DNA of 48,700 nt from an uncultured Aliivibrio sp. (GCF_946479765.1 NZ_CAMLHO010000030.1:1-48700); one strand, 5' to 3'. Counted from the stretch's first letter, positions 10,394 to 18,847 are shown. The notes: a model not told the origin generated them from the letters alone. Numbers and translations are program-made.

Positions 10394-11707
10394 ATGAAAT
10401 TAATTAAGCTTTCCTCATTTCTCATCATTGACGACAGCACTGTCATTCAAAATGCTATTAGAGCATTGCTCAGCCGTATAGGGGTTCCAACTAACAATGT
10501 AGTTTGTTGCCCTACCGCTGGTGCAGCTGTTGGTGCCTTTAAACAACACAAATTTGATGTTCTTTTTGTTGATCATAATCTGGGGCACGGCAGCACAGGT
10601 CTTCAAATGTTGGAACAATTGCGTCTACTAAAATTGATCAACGATAACACCCTTGTTTACATCATCACTGGTAATGAAGATCCACAAATTGAATTAGCCT
10701 ACAGTGATTACAAACCAGAAAAGTACATACAAAAGCCGATCCGCCCAGAAGAAATCATTAAGGTTATTAATCATGATTTAATCAAGCGTCAATTCGCTGT
10801 AGCAATGATCTCAGCGTATACCAAAGATGGACTTGCTGGTGTAAAACCTCTTATCTTTAAAGCCCCAAATAAAGTAATCCTTAAAGATTCGATGTTAAAG
10901 CTGACTTCCCGGTTAATAAAAGTAAATCGATTAACCGAAGCATTAAGTGTGAATAAAGCGCTATTGTCTATTATTAAAGAATCGGTCGACGTTGAAATAC
11001 AACAAGCCGAAATTTATATCACACAACAAAATTGGGACGCAGCCAATCAAGTCATTGATGCGTTGCTTCCACAGAATGAAACCAACAATCTTCACTTATT
11101 AGACCTAAAAGCTCAAATCGCATTTTATCGTAATAATTTATCTATTGCGATCCGCTATTGGAAAAAAGGGTTTGAATTAGCGCCCTATTCTTATTTACGT
11201 TTTAGCCATTTAGTTTGGTCTTTATTAGCAAAAGGCGAGCGCTATGATGCGTTTGATTTGCTAACAAAATACGCCTACTTATTGCCAAATTCAGCATTTG
11301 ATAGCGCAGGTAAACGAGCAATGGCTGCATGGGGGGATTTATTCTTAGCGTCAGAAGAGACTCTTCAAGATTGGTCACCTGAAAGTTCATGGCAGCGTGT
11401 TAGTGTAAAACTGAAAGGGCGTTTACGAGGCATACCTTGTACTTCAGCCCAACGAGCATTATCCGCCTTATGGCAATTAAAAATGAATCGATATGGCGAA
11501 GCGAATCGCTTAATATCAGATATAGAATTTTCTGATATTACTGACTATGAAACTGCTTATATTGTGTATTTAGTCTATTGTGAAATGAAATTAGATGATG
11601 AAAAAGAAGCCATTGAAGAGAAGTGGTTGAGTAAAATAAAAGAAGGTAAGACAATGTTAGCTAAGCTACAAACACTTGCTTTTGAAAAAGAAAAAGCATC
11701 TGCATAA
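10394..11707 (+). CDS. Response regulator: receiver domain plus TPR-like C-terminus
   Basis: The N-terminal CheY-like receiver (about residues 8-128) is intact: acidic pair D13-D14, phospho-acceptor D60 (FVDHNLG), T92 and K114 (QKP). The remaining 300 residues are helical and show tetratricopeptide-like spacing (WDAANQVIDALLPQN, NLSIAIRYWKKGFELAPYSY). No DNA-binding, GGDEF, EAL or phosphatase domain is visible, so output is probably by protein-protein contact. No histidine kinase is adjacent, making it an orphan. It has its own upstream region and terminator. Similar receiver-TPR proteins occur in vibrios and shewanellae; no specific function is assigned. Confidence 0.85.
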   Translation: MKLIKLSSFLIIDDSTVIQNAIRALLSRIGVPTNNVVCCPTAGAAVGAFKQHKFDVLFVDHNLGHGSTGLQMLEQLRLLKLINDNTLVYIITGNEDPQIELAYSDYKPEKYIQKPIRPEEIIKVINHDLIKRQFAVAMISAYTKDGLAGVKPLIFKAPNKVILKDSMLKLTSRLIKVNRLTEALSVNKALLSIIKESVDVEIQQAEIYITQQNWDAANQVIDALLPQNETNNLHLLDLKAQIAFYRNNLSIAIRYWKKGFELAPYSYLRFSHLVWSLLAKGERYDAFDLLTKYAYLLPNSAFDSAGKRAMAAWGDLFLASEETLQDWSPESSWQRVSVKLKGRLRGIPCTSAQRALSALWQLKMNRYGEANRLISDIEFSDITDYETAYIVYLVYCEMKLDDEKEAIEEKWLSKIKEGKTMLAKLQTLAFEKEKASA

Positions 11708-11720
11708 TTTTAATTTAATG

Positions 11721-11739
11721 ATACCAATCCGGATAAGTA
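11721..11739 (+). repeat. TACCAAT-type repeat motif
   Basis: ATACCAATCCGGATAAGTA resembles motifs near 6553, 42393 and 43025 in this window. It may be a fragment of a dispersed Vibrionaceae repeat. Confidence 0.35.
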
Positions 11740-11786
11740 GTTGTTCTATTCATTCTTGGCGTTGTTATTAAGTCTATAGTTATTAA

Positions 11787-11821
11787 AAAAGCCACGTATT
11801 ATCAAAAATACGTGGCTTTTT
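11787..11821. terminator. Bidirectional terminator between the receiver-TPR gene and grxD
   Basis: AAAAGCCACGTA pairs with TACGTGGCTTTT around an AT-rich loop, flanked by A and T runs on both sides of a convergent gene pair. Confidence 0.92.
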
Positions 11822-11861
11822 AATTAAACAAATCATAAATAAAGTATGAATGTTTTAATTC

Positions 11862-12197
11862 TTACTCAGCTTCAGGTGCATTACGTTGTGCAGCTTCTTG
11901 AACTAGAGGCTTTAATTCGCCCTTTTGGAACATTTCAAGAATGATGTCACAACCGCCAATTAACTCACCTTCAACCCAAAGTTGTGGGAAGGTAGGCCAT
12001 TGTGCGTATGCTGGAAGTTCAGCACGAATGTCTGGATTTTGTAGGATATCTACATAAGCAAATTTCTCGCCGCAGTTCATTAGCGCTTGAGATGCTTGAG
12101 ATGAAAATCCACAGCTTGGAAGCTTAGGAGAGCCTTTCATATATAAAATGATGTGATTTTCAGCAATTTGTTGCTTGATCTTATCGATAGTTTCCAT
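11862..12197 (-). CDS. grxD: Monothiol glutaredoxin 4
   Basis: Grx4 carries or delivers [2Fe-2S] clusters together with BolA-type partners. The monothiol active site is C29-G-F-S, preceded by KGSPKLP, and the glutathione-binding WPTFPQLWVEGELIGGCDI region is intact. At 111 residues it has the E. coli length. It is convergent with the receiver-TPR gene and divergent from sodB; both neighbours of the divergent pair are iron/oxidative-stress genes. Confidence 0.97.
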   Translation of the reverse strand: METIDKIKQQIAENHIILYMKGSPKLPSCGFSSQASQALMNCGEKFAYVDILQNPDIRAELPAYAQWPTFPQLWVEGELIGGCDIILEMFQKGELKPLVQEAAQRNAPEAE

Positions 12198-12425
12198 TGT
12201 ATCCTCTAATGGGTCGACACTAAGTTGTATTCATTCTACTTGTTATGCTCCCAGAAAAAAATACCTAATATTTGTAAGAGTATTATTTATTGAAAATTCA
12301 CCACTTTTTCTTTTAATAAAATCAAAACTTGCTAGAATCAAATCGAAGTCAGAATAATTTATACACTCAATTGAGCGCATATTTTTGGAATTTAGTGAGG
12401 CGTAGACCTCTTATAAAATGGAGAC

Positions 12426-12443
12426 ATGAGCAATGTCATTTGA
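12426..12443 (+). other. Five-codon frame overlapping the sodB start
   Basis: An ATG at 12426 opens M-S-N-V-I-stop, out of frame with sodB, whose ATG is at 12433. The GGAG at 12420-12423 is 9 bases from the sodB ATG and only 2 from this one, so translation from it is unlikely. A GAGG/CCTC hairpin (12397-12410) precedes the site. Confidence 0.3.
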
Positions 12444-13017
12444 ATTACCAGCTCTACCGTTCGCAAAAGACGCATTAGAACCACACATCTCAGCTGAGAC
12501 TTTAGATTACCACCACGGCAAACATCACAATACTTATGTGGTTAAGCTTAACGGTCTTATCCCAGGTACAGAATTTGAAGGCAAAACGTTAGAAGAAATC
12601 ATCAAAACTTCTACTGGTGGTGTTTTCAATAACGCAGCACAAATCTGGAACCACACGTTCTACTGGAACTGCCTAGCTCCAAACGCTGGCGGCCAACCAA
12701 CTGGTGCAGTAGCTGCTGCTATCGACACTGCATTTGGTTCTTTCGAAGAATTCAAAGCTAAATTTACAGATTCAGCAATCAACAACTTCGGTTCTTCTTG
12801 GACTTGGCTTGTTAAAAACGCTGACGGTTCTCTAGCTATCGTTAATACATCTAACGCAGCGACTCCTCTAACAGACGAAGGCGTTACACCGCTTCTTACT
12901 GTCGATTTATGGGAACACGCTTATTACATCGATTTCCGTAACGTACGTCCTGACTACATGGGTGCGTTCTGGTCTCTAGTAAACTGGTCTTTCGTAGAAG
13001 AAAACCTAGCTAAATAA
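12433..13017 (+). CDS. sodB: Superoxide dismutase [Fe]
   Basis: SodB converts superoxide to hydrogen peroxide and oxygen in the cytoplasm. Metal ligands H27, H74, D158 and H162 (DLWEHAYYIDF) are present, as is the Fe-type signature. At 194 residues it is near the E. coli length of 193. The codon choice is strongly biased, as in highly expressed genes. The start at 12433 has GGAG 9 bases upstream. In enterics and vibrios sodB mRNA is a target of the iron-responsive RNA RyhB; pairing was not tested here. A terminator follows. Confidence 0.98.
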   Translation: MSFELPALPFAKDALEPHISAETLDYHHGKHHNTYVVKLNGLIPGTEFEGKTLEEIIKTSTGGVFNNAAQIWNHTFYWNCLAPNAGGQPTGAVAAAIDTAFGSFEEFKAKFTDSAINNFGSSWTWLVKNADGSLAIVNTSNAATPLTDEGVTPLLTVDLWEHAYYIDFRNVRPDYMGAFWSLVNWSFVEENLAK

Positions 13018-13062
13018 TCCTATGATTTAATTAACCGCGTCTATAACGGTTAATATCAAAGC

Positions 13063-13094
13063 AAAAAGGTCGGTATTTATACTGGCCTTTTTTT
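13063..13094 (+). terminator. Intrinsic terminator after sodB
   Basis: AAAAGGTCGGTAT pairs with ATACTGGCCTTTT (two G-U pairs) and runs into seven T. Confidence 0.88.
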
Positions 13095-13227
13095 ATTTCC
13101 TTAATTTGCGGTAACGCTTTGCCTTACATTAGAAAGTAATTACAAAAAACGGCAATTAATTTCCTAAAAAAGCTAAAGTTTTTCAATTCTGTTCCGATAA
13201 GTATTTATCATTAAGAGGAATTGATTC

Positions 13228-13734
13228 ATGAAAGTACATACTTTAGATAAAGCAGAGTTAATCAGTGAAATTCAATACGGTTCAAACCTAAACCATGCTA
13301 TGGAAGCAGGTCGCCGTGCAGATTTTGCTTTAATGATGTCTTTACTCTCTAATGACTTACGTGAAAATACACCCGTTGAAAAAGTAGATGAGAAAAAAGT
13401 AACTGAAGAGCTACTTCGCAAACGCTTCCAATTAGCTGATGCCCAAATTCTACGTAGCAATGAAGAAAGTTACTCTCGCGCCGCTTCTCAAGCAAACCAA
13501 TTTCATAATGGTGGCTTAGCAAGTGCTAAACTGCAATACGGCTTAGCTCCTGATGCTATGGCTTATATGCCACAAGGTACTTGTAATTTACCAGAAGATG
13601 TTTACCACAACCTTTCAGGGCACCAACGCCGTCAATTAGAATCAGGTAATGAGATCTTTAACGCTATTCCTCAAGATCTATATAACGAACTAGTAACTGC
13701 TAAAGGTCATTCAGAAATGAACCTTTACGTTTAA
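13228..13734 (+). CDS. Conserved hypothetical protein (VC-type, unknown function)
   Basis: I do not recognise a named family. The 168-residue product has no signal peptide or membrane segment and is mixed helical. Its N-terminus AELISEIQYGSNLNHAMEAGRRADFALMMSLL-type segment is predicted to be helical, and the middle is Gln/Asn-rich. The ATG has a good AAGAGGA ribosome site about eight bases upstream. Codon use is like that of its neighbours, so I see no sign of recent transfer. It stands alone between sodB and the SDR gene with gaps of about 210 bases on both sides. Confidence 0.85.
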   Translation: MKVHTLDKAELISEIQYGSNLNHAMEAGRRADFALMMSLLSNDLRENTPVEKVDEKKVTEELLRKRFQLADAQILRSNEESYSRAASQANQFHNGGLASAKLQYGLAPDAMAYMPQGTCNLPEDVYHNLSGHQRRQLESGNEIFNAIPQDLYNELVTAKGHSEMNLYV

Positions 13735-13950
13735 CATTTACGATTTGTAGCCTATTTTTTAACCTACCTCTCTTTCCTGCCCACAACTCTCATTAATATA
13801 AATCTATTATGTGAGTTAGTTCATAAATACAAATATTGAATTCGATTTAATCCCTATTTCCAACAAAGCTCACAGCAGATACCCTATTTCTATCCCATGA
13901 TTAAAGCACTTTATGACACTAATAATAAAATGCGTTAGGGAAGGAATGTT

Positions 13951-14622
13951 ATGCAAATTGAACACTCAACCATTCTAATCACATCCGCTGGGAATTTTAT
14001 GGGTCGTTCTGTTGCCTACCATTTTGCCTCATTGGGTGCATATCTGATTATTGCTGATTCAAATCATGATGATCTTGCTGATACTCATCGTTTATGTCGT
14101 CAAGTCAGTTCGAATATCATCAGTTTTCCACTAAAAGACCAATCTCTAGAGAGCATTCACCGCTTATTCCATAGTATTGACGAAGAATTTAGCGCTGGCA
14201 TTGATGTATTAATTAACAATTATACTGATGTTGCGTTACCAAGCTTACTGACACCATACAATAAAGAGTGCCCATTTCAATTAACGGAATTAGCCGCTAC
14301 CTTATTTACTTATGGACAATACGCTGCTAAAAACATGAGACATCATCGTAAAGAAGGCGTAATCATAAACTTAGGGCATCATAAATATTCTTCAGAGCAG
14401 CAATACTTAGAAAACTCTACAGCTCTGCTTGCCGGACTAACAAAAAGTTGGGCTAAAGAATTGAATCCATTTAAAATTCGAGTCGGCGGGGTTACTCCGC
14501 GCCTTTCTAATGAGTATTCAGAACCAAACATCAACTTAATCAATCAAGAGTTGCTCAAAAATACAGAATACATTCTACAAAATGACTATTTTAATGGCCG
14601 CATTATCGAAGCAACCGCTTAG
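13951..14622 (+). CDS. Degenerate short-chain dehydrogenase/reductase-like protein
   Basis: A Rossmann fold of the SDR family is recognisable. T11-S-A-G-N-F-M-G18 replaces TGxxxGxG, there is an acidic residue after beta-2 (IIADS, D36), NN at 89-90, and the LTKSWAKELNPFKIRVGGVTP end of helix F. The catalytic YxxxK is not preserved: the aligned Lys position is Thr/Ser (NSTALLAGLTK), and the catalytic Ser strand reads INLGHHK. At 223 residues it is slightly short (usual about 250). It may be a pseudoenzyme or use another chemistry. SD GGAAGGA precedes the ATG, and a bidirectional terminator follows. Confidence 0.85.
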   Translation: MQIEHSTILITSAGNFMGRSVAYHFASLGAYLIIADSNHDDLADTHRLCRQVSSNIISFPLKDQSLESIHRLFHSIDEEFSAGIDVLINNYTDVALPSLLTPYNKECPFQLTELAATLFTYGQYAAKNMRHHRKEGVIINLGHHKYSSEQQYLENSTALLAGLTKSWAKELNPFKIRVGGVTPRLSNEYSEPNINLINQELLKNTEYILQNDYFNGRIIEATA

Positions 14623-14675
14623 AAAGTTAATGCCTCCTTGGTATAACAAGAATAAAAACCAAAAGTAACTGGCAT

Positions 14676-14709
14676 AAAAAAACCACCTTATTCATAAGGT
14701 GGTTTTTTT
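14676..14709. terminator. Bidirectional terminator between the SDR gene and adhE
   Basis: AAAAAAACCACCTTA pairs with TAAGGTGGTTTTTTT around TTCA. It is symmetrical and lies between convergent genes. Confidence 0.93.
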
Positions 14710-14764
14710 CATTTCAATATCTTCAAATTATTAATGAAAACATTTTAGCTTATTTAGCATCGAA

Positions 14765-17416
14765 TTATTTCTTTGCTTTTTTCGCTTTTACTTCTTCTTT
14801 CACTTCTGGTGCGTCCATTACGTCAGCGTAAGCCGTACCGTAGTAAGAAGCTATTAATACTTCTTTAAGCTCTTTGATCAATGGGTAACGTGGGTTAGCA
14901 CCAGTACATTGGTCATCAAATGCATCTTCAGCTAATTTGTCTACTTTAGCCATAAATTCAGCTTCGTTAACGCCAGCGGCTTGAATTGACAGTGGGATAT
15001 CCAATGCAATTTTAAGCTCTTCTAACCAGTTAAGTAACGCATTAACTTTCGTTTCAGTATTACCATCACGGTAACCTAAATGCTCTGCAATTTCAGCGTA
15101 ACGAGCACGTGCTTTAGGACGGTCGTACTGAGAGAATGCAGCTTGTTTAGTTGGGTTGTTAGTCGCATTAAAACGAACAGTATTCGAGATTAATAACGCA
15201 TTCGCAAGACCGTGTGGAATGTGGAATTCAGCGCCTAATTTATGCGCCATTGAGTGACACACACCTAGGAAAGACTGCGCAAAAGACATACCAGCGATAG
15301 TTGCTGCATTGTGAACTTTCTCACGTGCGATTGGATCTTTCTTACCGTTAGCGTAAGAGCTTGGTAAGTACTCTTTAAGCATCTTAAGTGATTGCAGAGC
15401 GTGACCATCTGAGTATTCGTTTGCAAGAACAGAAACATAAGCTTCTAATGCGTGCGTTACTGCATCGTAACCACCGAATGCACATAAAGACTTAGGCATA
15501 TCCATTACAAGGTTAGCATCAACAACTGCCATATTTGGTGTTAGTTCGTAATCTGCTAATGGGTATTTTTGACCTGTTTTTTCATCGGTTACAACAGCGA
15601 ATGGTGTAACTTCAGAACCAGTACCTGAAGTAGTTGTAATACATACTAGCTCAGCTTTTTGGCCCATTTTAGGGAACTTGTAAATACGTTTACGGATATC
15701 CATAAAGCGCATAGATAAGTCTTCGAAATCAGTTTCTGGATGTTCGTACATCACCCACATGATTTTCGCAGCATCCATTGGTGAACCACCACCAACCGCT
15801 AAGATAACATCAGGTTGGTAGCTTGCACATGCTTCTGCACCCGCTTTAACTACTGCTAATGTTGGATCCGCTTCTACTTCATGGAACACTTCAACTTCCA
15901 TGCCTTTCTCTTTTAAGATTGAGCGTAGGTCATCGATGTAACCGTTGTTGAATAAGAAACGGTCAGTAACGATTAGTGCACGTTTTTTACCTTCAAGATC
16001 GCTCATTGCGATTGGCAAACAGCCGCGACGGAAGTAGATAGATTTTGGTAGTTTATGCCACAACATATTTTCTGCTCGCTTAGCTACAATTTTCTTGTTG
16101 ATAAGGTGCTTAGGACCTACGTTTTCAGAGATAGCGTTACCACCCCAAGAACCACAACCTAGTGTTAATGAAGGAGCCAATTCGAAGTTGTAAAGGTCAC
16201 CAATACCACCTTGAGATGCTGGCGTGTTTACAAGAATACGAGCTGTTTTCATTTTGTCACCGAAGTACGCAATACGCTCTTCGTTGTTATCTTGGTCTGT
16301 GTAAAGTACTGACGTATGACCAACACCGCCTATATCTAATACGATACCTGCTTGACGCACAGCATCTTCAAAGTCTTTCGCTTTGAATAAACCTAATGTA
16401 GGAGATAGTTTTTCATGAGCAAATTCGTCATCCCATGAAGCTTCTAAGCCTTCACCGATAAGAATTTTAGTAGAAGTAGGTACTTTAACATTTGCTAGCT
16501 CAGCGATTTTGTATGCTGGTTGGCCAACGATGTTAGCGTTAAGTGCGCCATCAATAAGTAGTACTTTACGTACTTTATTTGCGTCTTCTTTGCTTAGGAT
16601 AACAGCGCCGTATTTAGCGAAACGAGCTTTAACTTCGTCGTAGATTGACTCAACAACAATTGCAGCTTGTTCAGAAGCACAAATAACACCGTTATCGAAT
16701 GTTTTAGACATTAAGATAGAAGAAACAGCACGTTTGATATCAGCAGTTTCATCGATAACTACAGGCGTATTACCCGCACCAACACCGATTGCTGGTTTAC
16801 CTGATGAATAAGCCGCTTTCACCATGCCTGGACCACCAGTAGCAAGGATCATGTTGATGTTATCATGTTTCATTAGTGCGTTTGATAGCTCAACAGATGG
16901 TTGGTCAATCCAACCAATGATGTCTTTTGGTGCGCCAGCTTTAATTGCAGCTTCTAATACGACTTTAGCTGCGTAGTTAGTTGCATTTTTAGCGCGTGGG
17001 TGCGGCGAGAAGATACAGCCGTTACGTGTTTTAAGACAGATTAGTGCTTTAAAGATTGCTGTAGAAGTAGGGTTTGTCGTTGGAACGATTGCACAAACAA
17101 TACCTAGAGGTTCAGCAATAGTAATCGTGCCGCCTTCATCGTTACGATCGATGATGCCACACGTTAGCTCGTCTTTGTATTTATTGTAAATGAACTCAGA
17201 AGCAAAATGGTTTTTGATTACTTTGTCTTCCATGATACCCATGCCAGACTCTTCTGCTGCCATTTTTGCAAGCTCGATACGAGCCGTTGAAGCAGCTAGA
17301 GACGCAGCACGAAATATTGTATCAACTTGCTCTTGTGAAAAGCTTGCAAATTCTTGTTGCGCCGCTTTAACACGTGCTACTAGAGCATCAAGTTCAGCTA
17401 AATTAGTTACAGGCAT
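14765..17416 (-). CDS. adhE: Bifunctional acetaldehyde/alcohol dehydrogenase AdhE
   Basis: AdhE reduces acetyl-CoA to acetaldehyde and then ethanol with two NADH, regenerating NAD in fermentation; it forms spirosomes. The N-terminal aldehyde-dehydrogenase half has catalytic Cys in FDNGVICASEQ. The C-terminal iron alcohol-dehydrogenase half has GGGSPMDAAK and the iron ligands in CHSMAHKLGAEFHIPHG. The start at 17416 (MPVTNLAELD, 883 residues) follows TTAGGAGAAACAAT; an in-frame ATG 12 codons upstream has no such site. The upstream region has CRP/FNR-like and HexR-like sites (17592-17764). Confidence 0.98.
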   Translation of the reverse strand: MPVTNLAELDALVARVKAAQQEFASFSQEQVDTIFRAASLAASTARIELAKMAAEESGMGIMEDKVIKNHFASEFIYNKYKDELTCGIIDRNDEGGTITIAEPLGIVCAIVPTTNPTSTAIFKALICLKTRNGCIFSPHPRAKNATNYAAKVVLEAAIKAGAPKDIIGWIDQPSVELSNALMKHDNINMILATGGPGMVKAAYSSGKPAIGVGAGNTPVVIDETADIKRAVSSILMSKTFDNGVICASEQAAIVVESIYDEVKARFAKYGAVILSKEDANKVRKVLLIDGALNANIVGQPAYKIAELANVKVPTSTKILIGEGLEASWDDEFAHEKLSPTLGLFKAKDFEDAVRQAGIVLDIGGVGHTSVLYTDQDNNEERIAYFGDKMKTARILVNTPASQGGIGDLYNFELAPSLTLGCGSWGGNAISENVGPKHLINKKIVAKRAENMLWHKLPKSIYFRRGCLPIAMSDLEGKKRALIVTDRFLFNNGYIDDLRSILKEKGMEVEVFHEVEADPTLAVVKAGAEACASYQPDVILAVGGGSPMDAAKIMWVMYEHPETDFEDLSMRFMDIRKRIYKFPKMGQKAELVCITTTSGTGSEVTPFAVVTDEKTGQKYPLADYELTPNMAVVDANLVMDMPKSLCAFGGYDAVTHALEAYVSVLANEYSDGHALQSLKMLKEYLPSSYANGKKDPIAREKVHNAATIAGMSFAQSFLGVCHSMAHKLGAEFHIPHGLANALLISNTVRFNATNNPTKQAAFSQYDRPKARARYAEIAEHLGYRDGNTETKVNALLNWLEELKIALDIPLSIQAAGVNEAEFMAKVDKLAEDAFDDQCTGANPRYPLIKELKEVLIASYYGTAYADVMDAPEVKEEVKAKKAKK

Positions 17417-17591
17417 ATTGTTTCTCCTAAAAATAAAAACTATAAAATTCATTAAAAAACTATTTAGTAAGGACTCTGCTTTTTCATCCTTCTTTGCAGT
17501 TCAGCTTAACCATTTCTCTTGGTTACCTTGCTTTACTTTCTTAGTAAATTGCTTTCAAAATTGATTATATTCTTTCACAATTTGAAAAGTA

Positions 17592-17605
17592 TTGATTCAG
17601 ATCAG
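17592..17605 (-). promoter_or_regulatory. FNR-like site upstream of adhE
   Basis: TTGATTCAGATCAG matches the FNR consensus TTGAT-N4-ATCAA at 9 of 10 defined positions. It lies about 176 bases before the adhE start. In enterics adhE is induced anaerobically, which makes FNR control plausible. Confidence 0.55.
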
Positions 17606-17658
17606 TTATGATAATTTATTTACCACTTTCGGCTTACACCTAACGAGCATCTCATTAT

Positions 17659-17680
17659 AAATATGATTTAGATCACATGG
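17659..17680. promoter_or_regulatory. CRP/FNR-like palindrome upstream of adhE
   Basis: The core ATGATTTAGATCACAT agrees with the ideal CRP 22-mer at about 18 positions, including the TGAT/ATCA inner half-sites. The same core (TGAT-N4-ATCA) also fits FNR. Confidence 0.6.
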
Positions 17681-17749
17681 TTATACTTGATTTTGACATA
17701 CTTCAAAAAGCAAACTAATGACAAAACTCTCAATATAAAAAATAAAAGT

Positions 17750-17764
17750 TGTAATAAACTTACA
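17750..17764. promoter_or_regulatory. HexR-like operator upstream of adhE
   Basis: TGTAATAAACTTACA has perfect TGTAA/TTACA half-sites and matches the HexR consensus TGTAATTAAATTACA at 13 of 15 positions. HexR is the RpiR-family regulator of central carbon metabolism, and adhE and gapA are reported members of its regulon in relatives. Confidence 0.6.
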
Positions 17765-17858
17765 TAAACACGGCAAAAAATGACAAATTGTGGTGAAAAC
17801 CGCGTGCCACTAAAGAGTAGTATAACTAAAATAAAATTCATATCTTTTATCATTAAAA

Positions 17859-17880
17859 TAACTTGCTCTAGATCACTTTG
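17859..17880. promoter_or_regulatory. Second CRP/FNR-like site, nearer the channel gene
   Basis: The core TTGCTCTAGATCAC has one good half-site (CTAGATCAC) and one poorer one. It agrees with the CRP 22-mer at about 16 positions. Confidence 0.4.
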
Positions 17881-18001
17881 TTATGAATATCTCACAATTA
17901 ATCACTCATACAGAGTGCCAGCTAGTAAAGTTGTAGTGGAGAGTACTGCACTTTTTTATTATTCTTATCCACAGTGATAAGTAGGAAATATAGACAGCAT
18001 T

Positions 18002-18847
18002 ATGAAAACAAAGCGAATAAAGCATTATTTGTATACCACCATATTTGGTACACATACTAAAGGAGGGAAACGATTTGATATCGCATTGATCATATTAATC
18101 CTTACCTCTCAAGCAACATTAGTATTGGATTCAATCAGTTCAGTAAAAGCGACTTATGGTGAAGTATTGTGGGTCCTAGAGTATGTTTTTACAGCCATCT
18201 TTACCCTTGAGTACCTTTTGAGGCTCTATTGCTCCCCAAGGCCAAGTTCATACGCTAGAAGTTTTTATGGTGTAATTGATTTATTAGCGATTCTACCAAC
18301 TTACTTAGCGCTGTTTTTCCCGAGCGCAAGTTACATCGCTATTATTCGACTACTTCGTGTGATGAGGATTTTTAGAGTCCTAAAACTAGTACGCTACCTA
18401 CAAGATTCTAATATTCTTTTGCGATCATTATTAATGGCAAAAAGAAAGATACTTATTTTCTTTAGTACGGTTGCTATTTTAGTGACTGTTTTTGGTTCTT
18501 TGATGTTTGTAATTGAGGGGCCAGACAATGGGTTTACCAGTATTCCGCAAAGTATTTATTGGGCAATTGTTACGATAACGACGGTAGGTTATGGGGATCT
18601 AGTGCCTCATACAGCACTGGGGAAAGCAGTTGCATCATTAACGATGTTACTCGGTTATTCTATTTTAGCAGTACCAACAGGTATTATTACGGCCGAGTTA
18701 AATCAAGAAATGAACACTCATCGAGATTTAGTACGTTGTCCGAATTGTGTAAAAGGAGGCCATGAAACAGATTCGATGCATTGCAAGCACTGTGGAAGTA
18801 AATTACCAGAGCCACATGCGAGGATAGTAAAACCAAAACAGCGTTAA
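18002..18847 (+). CDS. Voltage-gated potassium channel with C-terminal zinc ribbon
   Basis: Six-transmembrane Kv-type channel of 281 residues. S1-S3 span about residues 26-105. S4 is I115-RLLRVMRIFRVLKLVR with regularly spaced arginines. The pore helix and selectivity filter T194-V-G-Y-G198 follow, then S6 (about 207-232). The short cytoplasmic tail holds C246-x2-C249 and C261-x2-C264, a zinc-ribbon pattern. There is no RCK/TrkA domain. It is divergent from adhE across a long regulatory region; no clear terminator follows. Confidence 0.93.
   Translation: MKTKRIKHYLYTTIFGTHTKGGKRFDIALIILILTSQATLVLDSISSVKATYGEVLWVLEYVFTAIFTLEYLLRLYCSPRPSSYARSFYGVIDLLAILPTYLALFFPSASYIAIIRLLRVMRIFRVLKLVRYLQDSNILLRSLLMAKRKILIFFSTVAILVTVFGSLMFVIEGPDNGFTSIPQSIYWAIVTITTVGYGDLVPHTALGKAVASLTMLLGYSILAVPTGIITAELNQEMNTHRDLVRCPNCVKGGHETDSMHCKHCGSKLPEPHARIVKPKQR

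Larger units (their letters stand above)
17417..18001. promoter_or_regulatory. 585-bp divergent regulatory region adhE / potassium channel
   Basis: There is no gene in this AT-rich stretch. It holds an FNR-like site (17592-17605), a CRP/FNR-like site (17659-17680), a HexR-like palindrome (17750-17764) and a weaker CRP/FNR-like site (17859-17880). All of these can act on adhE (minus); the last lies about 130 bases before the channel gene (plus). Promoter -10/-35 boxes were not assigned. Confidence 0.6.
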
